Below, piece after piece: positions 8,863-17,980 of a DNA stretch of 64,000 nt. The notes beneath the pieces are model-generated. The model made no database searches. It had not been told where the DNA came from and was given only the letters and a program-made list of their open reading frames with translations. This DNA comes from Andreesenia angusta (GTDB lineage Bacteria > Bacillota > Clostridia > Tissierellales > Gottschalkiaceae), in the NCBI GenBank assembly GCA_030537835.1, contig JAUNVB010000005.1:1-64000 (forward strand). Reading direction: 5' to 3'. Numbering within the stretch: the first letter of the stretch is position 1; each line of letters begins with the position of its first letter. The translations under genes were made by a program, and so were the position numbers.

Positions 8863-9552
8863 TTAGAACGGAAAATTATCGTTCTGCCAATGTCCATTAG
8901 AATTTGCAAAAAGTTTTATCCAAAGTCTACCATTGTAAATATTAACACCTAACTGCGAAATATTTACTCTAATTGCATACCAAGCATTTGTAGGATTTGC
9001 CCATCCTGTTACATACCCTTTAGTGTCTTCCGTATATGTTCCTCCTACCACTTGAACATTATATCCATATTGAGATGTTATCATTGCCTTTCCAGTAGCC
9101 GTATTCTTTTTATAATCTGCATAAAATGACATATTTACAAGCACTGCATGCTTGACTACCTTTATACTTTTTACTGTTGATATTGCTCTTGGCGAATAAT
9201 TATAAACTGGTTCTGTTTTCTCTATACAATAGGAACCATCAGGATAAACAGTTTTACTATAATTTTCAGTTGATATTTGTGGCTTTAAATCTTTATATTC
9301 TGGTTTAAATGAATCCCAAATTTCTCCATCTTTTAATTTTTCAATTAATCGAATTATAGTATCTTCATCTGTTCCATCTTTTCTGAGATCTTCTTCTAGT
9401 GATTTAAGTTCATCTTCTGTAAAGCTATCTCCTTTAACTTCGGACTTAACTTCAGTTAAGTCCGAAGCCAATGAAATATTCGCAACGCTAGTTCCCGCTA
9501 TTATAGATGCTAATACTAGTGATGTAGATATGCACTTGATTTTACGTTTCAT
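8863..9552 (-). CDS. Secreted protein of unknown function
   Basis: 229 residues. The signal peptide is clear (basic MKRKIK, hydrophobic 8-24, likely cleavage after SLA at 27-29). A charged region follows (about 35-90; FTEDELKSLEEDLRKDGTDEDTIIRLIEKLKDGEIWDSFKPEY), then a spacer with YPDGSYCIEKTE, then a roughly 100-residue, probably beta-rich domain with many Tyr, Trp, Asn and Gly. I recall exported Firmicute proteins with a helical pro-region and a similar EIWDS motif but cannot name the family with confidence. A strong GGAGGAGG precedes the ATG. It forms an operon with the 50-residue membrane peptide and is divergent from a LytTR regulator. A secreted peptide or antimicrobial-type role is possible but unproven. 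Confidence 0.85.
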   Translation of the reverse strand: MKRKIKCISTSLVLASIIAGTSVANISLASDLTEVKSEVKGDSFTEDELKSLEEDLRKDGTDEDTIIRLIEKLKDGEIWDSFKPEYKDLKPQISTENYSKTVYPDGSYCIEKTEPVYNYSPRAISTVKSIKVVKHAVLVNMSFYADYKKNTATGKAMITSQYGYNVQVVGGTYTEDTKGYVTGWANPTNAWYAIRVNISQLGVNIYNGRLWIKLFANSNGHWQNDNFPF

Positions 9553-9604
9553 AATTATTTCCTCCTCCTCTATTGTAATTATATTTTTCTTTTGTTACAA
9601 TTAT

Positions 9605-9667
9605 ATTATACATGTTTATTTAAGGAAATTGTTTTTTTTTGATTATTTTGTTTAATTTTTGATTATT
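9605..9667 (-). promoter_or_regulatory. Probable activator-dependent promoter with LytTR-type direct repeats
   Basis: For the secreted-protein gene the minus strand has TATAAT at 9605-9610 but no good -35 at the expected place (9628-9633). Just upstream is a perfect 12-bp direct repeat, TTTTTGATTATT on the plus strand, at 9636-9647 and 9656-9667, 20 bp start to start (two helical turns). LytTR regulators bind such paired direct repeats next to weak promoters. The repeat also lies 33-64 bp before the regulator's own start. An inverted repeat ATTGTAA/TTACAAT (9572-9578, 9595-9601) lies near the transcript start. Confidence 0.55.
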
Positions 9668-9699
9668 CGGCAATAAATTATTTTTTAAAGGAGTAATTT

Positions 9700-10392
9700 A
9701 TGTTACATATTTTAGTTTGTGACCCAGATAAAAATTTTACTAAATATTTAAAAAGCTTATTACAAATTTATTTTTATAAACTCGATTATGATACAGATAT
9801 AAAAATTTTTAACAATGGAGAGAGTTTCTTAGATTTTTATTTTAAAAATAACCAAAAAATAGATCTAATTATTTCAGAGGTTGATATTTCCGATTTTTCT
9901 ATTAGAAAACTAATAAGTACTGTTAGAATTTCAGATGAAAATCTTCCAATAATACTTATAACTAATAATTATAAAGAAATTTATAATTTAGTTGAATTCA
10001 AACTAACAAATTACATAATTAAAGATAATTTTTCTTCAAAAAAAGAAAAACTTTTAATGCAAATTGAAGATATTCTTTCCGAAAAAATATCTATAAAAAT
10101 AAAGATGGGTCATAACCTTTCAAAATACTGTATTTCAGATATAATGTATTTTCAAATTGAAAATAGAAAAATATATATGTATTTATTTTTCGAAAGAAAA
10201 ATTTTTGTTTCTTATCGTTCTTTAAAAGAATTAAAAAGATATCTAGATAATTCATTTTTTAAATTTGCAAATGAATATAGTTTAGTAAATGAAAATAATA
10301 TAATTTCCATAAAGAATAATATAATTTCAATGAAAAATGGCGATTCTATTACAATATCTAGACGAAACAAAGCTTATTTTAAAGATATTTAA
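9700..10392 (+). CDS. LytTR-family response regulator with degenerate receiver
   Basis: 230 residues, AT-rich even for this window. A receiver-like domain occupies residues 1-125: acidic pair in VCDPD (8-10), LITNN with Thr88, and Lys108 in YIIKD. The phospho-acceptor motif, usually DLxxLD, reads DLIISE, so Glu60 replaces Asp (Asp62 is an alternative if the alignment slips). A LytTR DNA-binding domain follows (about 132-228; ISDIMYFQIENRKIYMYLF, VSYRSLKELKRYL). No histidine kinase is nearby. It starts at ATG 9700 behind AAAGGAG. Glu at this site suggests phosphorylation-independent activity. It probably controls the divergent secreted-protein operon. Confidence 0.85.
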   Translation: MLHILVCDPDKNFTKYLKSLLQIYFYKLDYDTDIKIFNNGESFLDFYFKNNQKIDLIISEVDISDFSIRKLISTVRISDENLPIILITNNYKEIYNLVEFKLTNYIIKDNFSSKKEKLLMQIEDILSEKISIKIKMGHNLSKYCISDIMYFQIENRKIYMYLFFERKIFVSYRSLKELKRYLDNSFFKFANEYSLVNENNIISIKNNIISMKNGDSITISRRNKAYFKDI

Positions 10393-10480
10393 TTGGTTCC
10401 ATTTTAATAATTGTATTTTAAATTTAAAAAAAGAGAGGTTATTCCTCTCTAAATAATTTTATATCTTTTTTATTTTTGTA

Positions 10481-11677
10481 TTATATCTTTTCACTTTTAT
10501 TATTACAGTATGAATAAATTATTGACATTATGGCTTTTGCTGATATTATCATACTTTTTTCATTTAATATGAATTTAGGATGGTGGTGGGGATAGTATTT
10601 CCCATCATCTGGCATTCCACCTACAAATAAAAATATTCCTTTTGTATTTTTTAAATAGTTTGTATAATCTTCTGATGGAGCAATTGGTGGTATTAAAACT
10701 ACATCTTTTAATTCTTCTATATTTGCATTTTTTAAAGTTTTTACTGCTCTTTTCATTACTTCTGTATCGTTTATAAGTGGCGGATGATTGTCTTTATAGT
10801 TTAAAATACAATCAACTCCATATGTTGCTTCTAGACCTTTTGTCATCATTTTTATATTTTTTTCTATAATTTTTTTATTTTCATAAGACATAGCTCTTAC
10901 ATTGCCTTCTATTGTAACTGAATCTTTTATTATATTGTCAGTACCTTTTGCATCGAAAGAACCAATAGTCACAACTCCCATATCAAATGGACTTAGTCTT
11001 CTGCTGACTATGGTTTGTACATTCATTACAAATGACGCTCCTGCAACTATGGGATCATTTGCTTGATTAGGTAAAGAACCATGACCGCCTTTTCCATTTA
11101 TTTTTAGACAAAAATATGCATTCCCTGATTGAGCCGCTTTAGGATTGTAAAATATTTTTCCCGTTTCCATATCGACCATTATATGAACTCCAAAGATAAA
11201 GTCTAAATCATCTATAAATCCTGATTTAATTATTGTTTTAGCACCACCTGGCATTACTTCTTCTGCTGGTTGATGAATTATCTTTATAGTTCCTGAAAGT
11301 TCTTCTTTTATTTCTGTTAAAACTTTTGCAACAACCATTAAATACGCCGTATGAGCATCATGACCACATGCATGCATAGCTCCATTATCTGAAGCATAGG
11401 GTAGTCCTGTTTCCTCTTTTATAGGAAGAGCGTCAAAATCGGCTCTTATTCCTATTGTTTTTCCTCTATTTTTACCTTTTATACTTACAATAATTCCATT
11501 TTCTCCACCTATATTAGTTTTTATATCATCTATATTTAGATTTTTGTAGTATTCTTCAATAAATAAAGCAGTTTTTTCTTCTTTATAGGAAAGCTCTGGA
11601 TTTCTGTGTATATACCTTCTAAGACTTATCATTTCATCTTCATATTTTTCTAAAAGTTTAAATGCTTTTTCAATCAT
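10481..11677 (-). CDS. M20-family amidohydrolase (N-acyl amino acid or peptide hydrolase)
   Basis: 398 residues of the M20D group, cytosolic di-metal enzymes that remove N-acyl groups from amino acids or hydrolyse amide conjugates. Seen: RRYIHRNPELSYKEEKTA, the ligand motif MHACGHDAHTA, catalytic Glu in HQPAEEVMPGGA, the dimerisation insert with GGHGSLPNQANDP, and the last His ligand in the YYPHHHPKF region. The exact substrate cannot be told from sequence. It lies alone between the LytTR regulator (convergent) and lepA (upstream, same strand), within the accessory block separating lepA from hemW. Confidence 0.88.
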   Translation of the reverse strand: MIEKAFKLLEKYEDEMISLRRYIHRNPELSYKEEKTALFIEEYYKNLNIDDIKTNIGGENGIIVSIKGKNRGKTIGIRADFDALPIKEETGLPYASDNGAMHACGHDAHTAYLMVVAKVLTEIKEELSGTIKIIHQPAEEVMPGGAKTIIKSGFIDDLDFIFGVHIMVDMETGKIFYNPKAAQSGNAYFCLKINGKGGHGSLPNQANDPIVAGASFVMNVQTIVSRRLSPFDMGVVTIGSFDAKGTDNIIKDSVTIEGNVRAMSYENKKIIEKNIKMMTKGLEATYGVDCILNYKDNHPPLINDTEVMKRAVKTLKNANIEELKDVVLIPPIAPSEDYTNYLKNTKGIFLFVGGMPDDGKYYPHHHPKFILNEKSMIISAKAIMSIIYSYCNNKSEKI

Positions 11678-11736
11678 GATCCCACTCCTCTATATCTATT
11701 ATAAAAGACTAAAGGGTTTACCTTTAGTCTTTTAAT

Positions 11737-13542
11737 CTAATTATCATCATATTTTAATACTGTCAAGAAAGCTTCCTGAGGAACTTCAACATTACCAATC
11801 TGTCTCATTCTCTTCTTTCCTTCTTTCTGCTTTTCTAATAATTTCTTCTTTCTAGAAATATCTCCACCATAACATTTAGCTAAAACATCTTTTCTAAGAG
11901 CTCTTACCGTCTCCCTTGCAATTATCTTCCCACCAATAGCTGCCTGAATAGGTACAGCAAATTGATGTCTCGATATTACATCTTTCAATTTCTCCACAAT
12001 ATGTCTTCCTCTTTCATAAGCCTTAGACTCATGAACTATCATAGAAAAAGCATCTACTAATTGCTCATTTATCAATATATCTAATTTAACTAATTCAGAC
12101 TTCTTATATCCTTTAATATCATAATCGAGTGAAGCATATCCCTTAGTCCTAGACTTTAATGCATCAAAAAAATCATAAACGACTTCATTAAGAGGTAGAT
12201 CGTATTTCAAATTGACTCTCGTCTCTTCTAAATAGACCATATCTTTGAATTCCCCTCTTCTATTCTGACATAATTCCATTATTGCCCCTACATAATCAGT
12301 AGGAGTCATTATAGATGCTTCAACTATCGGTTCTTCCATATAATCTATCTCCGTAATAGGTGGTAAATTAGTAGGATTTTGTATCATCATCTCTTCTCCT
12401 GAATTCTTAACGACTCTATATATAACTGATGGTGCTGTAGTAATTATATTTAAATCAAATTCTCTTTCAAGTCTTTCCTGAATTATCTCCATATGAAGAA
12501 GACCTAGAAAACCACATCTAAATCCAAAACCTAGAGCTGCTGAATTCTCAGCCTCAAAAGTAAGTGCTGCATCATTTACTTGAAGCTTTTCTAAAGCCTC
12601 TCTAATATCGTTATACTCTTCACCCTCAGCTGGATATATTCCTGAATAAACCATAGGTGTAACCGCCTTATAGCCAGGCAATGCCTCTGCAGTTGGATTA
12701 TCCTTTTCAGTAACCGTGTCCCCAACTCTAGCATCTTTAACATTCTTTATACTAGCCGCTATATATCCAACATCTCCCGCTGAAAGCGTAGGAACTGGTA
12801 TATGCTTTGGTGAGAATATCCCAACCTCTACTACCTCAAAAGTCTTATCAGTAGCCATCATCTTTATCTCCATACCAGATTTAACTTCACCTTCAAATAC
12901 TCTTACCATAGCTATTACACCTCTATAAGCATCGTAATAAGAGTCGAATATTAGAGCCTTCAAAGGTGATTTAGAATCTCCTATAGGCGAAGGCACTTTC
13001 TCTACAACCGCTTCTAATACATCTTCTATATTAAGTCCTTCTTTTGCAGATATAAGTGGTGCATCATCTGCTTCAAGGCCTATTACATCTTCTATCTCCG
13101 CCTTTATCTCATCCGGTCTAGCACTAGGAAGATCTATCTTATTTATAACAGGTATTATCTCTAAATCTTGTTCTAATGCTAGATATACATTTGCTAAAGT
13201 TTGAGCTTCTATTCCCTGTGCAGCATCTACTACTAAAATCGCTCCTTCACATGCTGCAAGAGATCTTGATACCTCATAATTAAAGTCCACATGCCCTGGC
13301 GTATCTATTAAATTCAAATAATACTCTTGACCATCTTTAGCAGTATAGACCAATTTAGTAGTCTGTAATTTTATAGTTATTCCTCTTTCTCTTTCAAGAT
13401 CCATATTGTCTAATAATTGATCTTGCATCTCTCTTTTCGACAATGTCCCTGTAGTCTCTATCAGTCTATCAGCCAATGTCGATTTCCCATGATCTATATG
13501 TGCTATTATCGAAAAATTTCTTATTCTATCCTGCTTACTCAA
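11737..13542 (-). CDS. lepA: Elongation factor 4 (LepA)
   Basis: 601-residue ribosome-dependent GTPase that acts in translation or ribosome biogenesis under stress. G motifs: AHIDHGKST (G1), DTPGHVDF (G3), NKIDLP (G4). EF-G-like domains II, III and V follow, then the LepA-specific C-terminal domain with [26 protein letters not shown]. Length is typical. It lies downstream of lepB, from which a terminator separates it, and is normally followed by hemW; here accessory genes intervene. Confidence 0.98.
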   Translation of the reverse strand: MSKQDRIRNFSIIAHIDHGKSTLADRLIETTGTLSKREMQDQLLDNMDLERERGITIKLQTTKLVYTAKDGQEYYLNLIDTPGHVDFNYEVSRSLAACEGAILVVDAAQGIEAQTLANVYLALEQDLEIIPVINKIDLPSARPDEIKAEIEDVIGLEADDAPLISAKEGLNIEDVLEAVVEKVPSPIGDSKSPLKALIFDSYYDAYRGVIAMVRVFEGEVKSGMEIKMMATDKTFEVVEVGIFSPKHIPVPTLSAGDVGYIAASIKNVKDARVGDTVTEKDNPTAEALPGYKAVTPMVYSGIYPAEGEEYNDIREALEKLQVNDAALTFEAENSAALGFGFRCGFLGLLHMEIIQERLEREFDLNIITTAPSVIYRVVKNSGEEMMIQNPTNLPPITEIDYMEEPIVEASIMTPTDYVGAIMELCQNRRGEFKDMVYLEETRVNLKYDLPLNEVVYDFFDALKSRTKGYASLDYDIKGYKKSELVKLDILINEQLVDAFSMIVHESKAYERGRHIVEKLKDVISRHQFAVPIQAAIGGKIIARETVRALRKDVLAKCYGGDISRKKKLLEKQKEGKKRMRQIGNVEVPQEAFLTVLKYDDN

Positions 13543-13633
13543 TATTTAATCGTCCTTTCTTTTAAAAAGCTCTTCTAACAATTATCTAAACAATTATATC
13601 ATGAAAACAAATTTTAAAAAAGTAAATAAAAAA

Positions 13634-13656
13634 CAGCCTGAACACTGTCCAAGCTG
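13634..13656 (-). terminator. Rho-independent terminator after lepB
   Basis: Read on the minus strand, CAGCTTGGAC-AGT-GTTCAGGCTG forms a 10-bp stem with two G-U pairs, followed by TTTTTTA. It lies just downstream of the lepB stop. Confidence 0.75.
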
Positions 13657-13661
13657 ATATT

Positions 13662-14199
13662 CTATTTAGCTAATTCCTCTATTCTATTAAATGGATAATA
13701 CCTAAGTCCTGCTCTACCGACTATCTCAGATGAATCTATTAACCCAAGACTTCTGCTATCCTTACTCGCTCCAAACGCTCTATTATCTCCTAAAACGAAT
13801 ACCTTGCCCTCAGGTACATTCCATTCATCACCTTGATGAGTCTCAGTATAAGAGCCTGGTTCTATATAATCTTCTTTTAAAACTTCTCCATTCAATATGA
13901 CTTTCCCATCTCTTATCTTGATATTATCTCCAGGAATCCCAACGATTCTCTTAATATATTCAGTGTTTTCACGATCAGGAGCGTGTAGAGTGATTATATC
14001 TCCTCTTTTTGGCTCTTTTAATCTATATACTATCTTGTTCACAAATATTCTATCATTTTCATGTAGTGTCGGGAACATAGACGAACCTTTAACCAAAGTA
14101 CTATTGAATAAAAATGCTTTTACAAAAAAAAGATATTACTAAAGCTATTACTATACTCTTTATCCACTCTTTAATATTTTCTTTACCAGCTTCACTCAT
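13662..14199 (-). pseudogene. lepB: Signal peptidase I, frameshifted at a T8 tract
   Basis: The catalytic part (to stop at 13662) is intact: GSSMFPTL with the Ser nucleophile, RGDIITL, EYIKRIVGIPGD with the catalytic Lys, GDNRAFGASKDSRSLG. Upstream, ATG 14199 opens MSEAGKENIKEWIKSIVIALVISFF, the membrane anchor, but the frame breaks at a run of eight T (A8 on the plus strand, 14124-14131). With seven T it would read on as VKAFLFNSTLVKGSSMF and give 178 residues. It could be a sequencing error, a true mutation, phase variation, or a gene expressed by polymerase slippage. A TTG at 14096 would give a soluble, anchorless fragment and seems unlikely. Type I signal peptidases release signal peptides of exported proteins. 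Confidence 0.85.
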
Positions 14200-14322
14200 T
14201 TCACATTACTCCTAACTTTTAAAAGCATTATATCTTTCATATATCTAAAATAGATTATATAATAATTCATAAAAAACTTCAATATTTTGTATAAAATATC
14301 CTTATTATTATAATCATTTTTC

Positions 14323-14351
14323 TTGATTTTATCTCAACTTCATGGTAGAAT
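14323..14351 (+). promoter_or_regulatory. rpsT promoter
   Basis: TTGATT (14323-14328), 17-bp spacer, TAGAAT (14346-14351), about 35 bp before the rpsT start, whose ribosome binding site is GGGAGGTG. Confidence 0.7.
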
Positions 14352-14386
14352 AAACTTTGTTGATTGGACATGGGAGGTGAGATTTA

Positions 14387-14650
14387 ATGGCAAATATTAA
14401 ATCGGCAAAGAAGAGAATAAAAGTAATAGAAACAAAAACAGGTTTCAATAAATCAAAGAAATCTGCTATAAAAACATATATAACTAAATTCGAAGCTGCT
14501 CTTGACGATAATAAAATAGATGAAGCAAAAGAATTATTAAAAACTATTGAGAAAAAATTAGCTCAAGCAGGAGCAAAAAACACTATACACAAAAAAGCTG
14601 CATCAAGAAAGATCAGTCGTTTAACTAAGAAACTTAATAATGCTATATAG
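14387..14650 (+). CDS. rpsT: 30S ribosomal protein S20
   Basis: 87-residue basic protein. It begins MANIKSAKKRIKVIETKT and ends with KAASRKISRLTKKLN, both standard for S20, which binds 16S rRNA early in 30S assembly. It has its own sigma-A promoter and a terminator straight after. It is convergent with holA. Confidence 0.97.
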   Translation: MANIKSAKKRIKVIETKTGFNKSKKSAIKTYITKFEAALDDNKIDEAKELLKTIEKKLAQAGAKNTIHKKAASRKISRLTKKLNNAI

Positions 14651-14653
14651 TCT

Positions 14654-14681
14654 AAAGACCTCTTCAAATAACGAGGTCTTT
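14654..14681 (+). terminator. Terminator between rpsT and holA
   Basis: AAAGACCTC and GAGGTCTTT form a 9-bp stem with a 10-base loop, followed by TTTT. The A-run on the left may let it also serve holA from the other strand. Confidence 0.8.
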
Positions 14682-14682
14682 T

Positions 14683-15723
14683 TTATTCGTATTTTTCTAT
14701 ACTGACTATCAATTTCTCAAGGCCTAAATTTTCATCTATTCTACCAGTCTTCAATTCAAAATCAAATTTAGCACAATCTTCAATAATCTTTTTAAGACTC
14801 TCTAATCTAAAATTCTTAGACTGATTAATCAATTTATTCATTATAAAATCATATCTTATATTCATCTTATTCTTTATCATAGTCTGACTATAACCTTCAT
14901 TTTTATATATTTTAGTCATATATATCAATCTAAATTGTCTAGATATCATATGTAGTATTATAGGGACTACACCGCCTGTTTTTAACATATTTTCCAAGTT
15001 TTCAATCGCCGATTTTATATTCCTCTCTCCTAGACTATCTACTAAATTGAATATATTACTCTGTAAAGACTTAGTAATAGTCTTTTCTATATCTATTCTC
15101 TCTACTACTTTTCTATCTTCTAAATAATTTATAAGTTTAATCAATTCATTTTCAAGGCTTAGCAAGCTCATATCATTATCACTATCAAAATAACCAGTAT
15201 ATTCTATTATCAATTCTATATTTCCACTATTAATCTCTTTACCCGATTCTCCTAAGTATTTCTCAATCCACCTTATAATTTCTCTATCATTTAATTTATT
15301 CAATTCAATTATCTGAGCATTTTTCTTAAAATCTTTAATAAGTTTCCTTCTACCATCTAATTTTTCAATATTCTGAATAAAGATTAAGATACTCTGATTA
15401 TTAGGATTCTTAATATATTCTATTAATTTCTGTTCATCATTATTTTCTTTTTGTTTTCTATTTATAATATTAAAATCTTCTACTATTACAATTTTCTTAT
15501 CTGCCATAAACGGAAGGGTCTCATTTGCATTTAATACATCTTCTAAATTTGCATTATTTCCATCTATATATATATAATTAAGACTTTCATATTCTTTTGA
15601 TATGAATTTCTTCTTAGTCTCTTCTATTAAAAAATTTATTAAAAATTTTTCTTTCCCAAAGAACAGATAAACGGGATGTGGTGATTTTAATTGCTTTAAA
15701 TAATCTCTATAATTCATATTCAT
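14683..15723 (-). CDS. holA: DNA polymerase III subunit delta
   Basis: 346-residue clamp-loader subunit that opens the sliding clamp. The N-terminus has the family features PVYLFFGKEKFLI and LPFMADKKIVIVED; a helical C-terminal domain follows (MISRQFRLIYMTKIY and KLIVSIEKYE). It begins inside the 3' end of comEC (17-nt overlap). The pairs comEC-holA and holA-rpsT are common in Firmicutes. Confidence 0.93.
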   Translation of the reverse strand: MNMNYRDYLKQLKSPHPVYLFFGKEKFLINFLIEETKKKFISKEYESLNYIYIDGNNANLEDVLNANETLPFMADKKIVIVEDFNIINRKQKENNDEQKLIEYIKNPNNQSILIFIQNIEKLDGRRKLIKDFKKNAQIIELNKLNDREIIRWIEKYLGESGKEINSGNIELIIEYTGYFDSDNDMSLLSLENELIKLINYLEDRKVVERIDIEKTITKSLQSNIFNLVDSLGERNIKSAIENLENMLKTGGVVPIILHMISRQFRLIYMTKIYKNEGYSQTMIKNKMNIRYDFIMNKLINQSKNFRLESLKKIIEDCAKFDFELKTGRIDENLGLEKLIVSIEKYE

Positions 15724-17980
15724 CTCTCCAGATACTTTTATCAGATAAAATTATATCATAATTTCGATATATTTTCTTTAATTCATAGATTATAAAAATA
15801 AATGATAGAGTATTTATTAGAACAATATATCCATATTCTTCTATCCTATCTTTAAAGCCGTATTTTAAATATGATTTCGTCCTCATATTCCCATCTCTAT
15901 CTATTTCTATACTTATATTTCCTAATAAATCGTTTCTCAAAACTCTCGCTCTAATATCTTCATATCTTGTTAAAACTTCCTCACTAGGATGAGAATATCT
16001 ATTCTCAACCCCTGATTGAATTACTATAATTTCCGGCTCTATTTTCTGAAGAAGCTCTTTAGATGATGATGTATTACTCCCATGATGTGGTGATTTTAAT
16101 ATATCTACCTTAGGTAATTTCATATCTATTAATCTCTTCTCTCCTTCAATTTCTATATCTCCTGTAAAGAATACTTTTCTCTTATTTCCATATAATAGGG
16201 CTAATAGAGATTTTTCATTTTCCGACTCTAAACTCTTAAGTCTCTGATCCGGTGGTATTAGCAATAATCTATTCTTCCCTAATTTTAACTCTTTAATATC
16301 TTTTAATAATACTATATCTATATCTTTAGTCCTAGCCTCATTGAATAATTCAATATTCTTTTTCTCCATCTTAGGGCTATGACCTATATATATCTTATCT
16401 ACCCCTATATCTTTGATTATCGCTTTAGCATCTCCCATATGATCTGAGTCAAAATGAGATATTATGAGTCCATCTATATTCCTAATATCATTTTTAATCA
16501 AATAGTCTACTATATTCCTCTCTCCAGTATCTATTAAATACTTAGTATTTCTATATTCTATCAGACTAGCATCTCCCTGACCTATATCTATGAATTTTAT
16601 ATATATATTCTGATCTAAGATACTGAATGAAAAAGATATGATTATAGATATGATAATTAGATTGAATACTATTCTATTCAATTTCTCAGGAAAAGTTTTA
16701 TAATCAATTAGTCCTATAATTATGAAGATTATAAAATAGATTATTAAGAATTCAGAAAAATTTGGACTTTTAAGTTTAAAGCTATCTATATGAAAAAAAT
16801 CTAATATCAAATTCATTATATTCAATGATCTATTAGCTAATTTAAATAATATAATAGCAATTCGATTTGAAATTCTACTAATAAATAGACCAAATATCGA
16901 AAAGTAAAAAGCTAAAGTGAAGGGAAATATACCAAATATATTAGAAAAGAAATGAGATATGGACAGATTGTTGAAATAGTAGATTGAAATAGGATAGGTC
17001 CCCAATAATATGCTAAGAAATATTCCTACACTAGTCTTAAAATCATATATATTTTTTAATCTTGGTAAGATTATATATATAGAAATGACTCCTAAGAAAC
17101 TCAATTGAAAGCTCAGACTTAAAAACCAGAGTGGTCTAAATATCAATAAGATATAGCCAATAGCCGATACTATATTAAGACTATCGACCCTTCTTTCTAA
17201 TAATTTTCCAGATACTATTCCTAATAAAAGTAAAAAGGCTCTAATTGAAGAGATTGGCATATCTATTAATAGAATATATATGAAAATTATTAATAGAGCT
17301 ATTATTTCAGAACTCCTCTTATTTAAAATAGTCTTAGATAATAATTTATATATGAATATATAGATAAGTCCTATATGAAAGCCAGATATAGCTATTAAAT
17401 GACCGAGTCCTAGATCATTTATTTTCTCCCTATCTTTTTCTTCTATAAATGATTTATCTCCAGTAAAAGCAGATTTCATTAAATTGCTATTTTTCTTATC
17501 CTCTATTCTATCAAAGCTCTTATCTATAATATCTTTAAATTTCATTTGATAATAGATAAGCCTACTCATATCCTTGCCGACTATCTGAAATTTATTTAAA
17601 TCTATTTCAGTATATATATAATCGGATTTTAAATAATCTCTATAATTGAATGTCTTAGGATTTCTATTCCTATCAGGAAGTCTTATCTTACCTTCTATTC
17701 TAATTATTTGACCTGGATATAGATTTATTTTCTCTTTAGAATTGATCAAAGTTTTTTCTCTTTTCTTTAGACTTTTCGCAATAAATCTAGTACTATATTT
17801 CGAATCTAAAGTCCTTAAAACTAAAAAATCTCCTTTTATTTCATTTCTATATCGTCTTGCATTTAATTTACTATCTAAGACTATATCTTCTGAATCATTT
17901 AAATACTTATTTATTAAATTGGAATTTGAATAATCTGAATTGAAATTTAATCCGAGTAAAAATATTAATCCAAATATCAT
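15707..17980 (-). CDS. comEC: DNA internalization/competence protein ComEC
   Basis: Polytopic membrane protein that carries single-stranded DNA across the membrane in transformation. From ATG 17980 there are 757 residues: a DUF4131-like region, a multi-helix competence domain (DLGLGHLIAISGFHIGLIY), and a C-terminal metallo-beta-lactamase domain (IIDIGQGDAS-like KFIDIGQGDASLIEY, ISHFDSDHMGDA, SPHHGSNTSS). The frame stays open for 67 more codons upstream to 18181 and encodes the expected hydrophobic N-terminus after KRPFLKLF. The expected start position, behind a good GAGGTG, is TTC rather than ATG/GTG/TTG. ATG 17980 itself lacks a ribosome binding site. The true start is therefore uncertain and the gene may be damaged. 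Confidence 0.85.
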   Translation of the reverse strand: MIFGLIFLLGLNFNSDYSNSNLINKYLNDSEDIVLDSKLNARRYRNEIKGDFLVLRTLDSKYSTRFIAKSLKKREKTLINSKEKINLYPGQIIRIEGKIRLPDRNRNPKTFNYRDYLKSDYIYTEIDLNKFQIVGKDMSRLIYYQMKFKDIIDKSFDRIEDKKNSNLMKSAFTGDKSFIEEKDREKINDLGLGHLIAISGFHIGLIYIFIYKLLSKTILNKRSSEIIALLIIFIYILLIDMPISSIRAFLLLLGIVSGKLLERRVDSLNIVSAIGYILLIFRPLWFLSLSFQLSFLGVISIYIILPRLKNIYDFKTSVGIFLSILLGTYPISIYYFNNLSISHFFSNIFGIFPFTLAFYFSIFGLFISRISNRIAIILFKLANRSLNIMNLILDFFHIDSFKLKSPNFSEFLIIYFIIFIIIGLIDYKTFPEKLNRIVFNLIIISIIISFSFSILDQNIYIKFIDIGQGDASLIEYRNTKYLIDTGERNIVDYLIKNDIRNIDGLIISHFDSDHMGDAKAIIKDIGVDKIYIGHSPKMEKKNIELFNEARTKDIDIVLLKDIKELKLGKNRLLLIPPDQRLKSLESENEKSLLALLYGNKRKVFFTGDIEIEGEKRLIDMKLPKVDILKSPHHGSNTSSSKELLQKIEPEIIVIQSGVENRYSHPSEEVLTRYEDIRARVLRNDLLGNISIEIDRDGNMRTKSYLKYGFKDRIEEYGYIVLINTLSFIFIIYELKKIYRNYDIILSDKSIWRDEYEL

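Noticed and set aside
14096-14142. TTG 14096 as the real lepB start
   Set aside because: It would remove the membrane anchor, whose coding sequence is still present just upstream in another frame with its own ATG and ribosome binding site.
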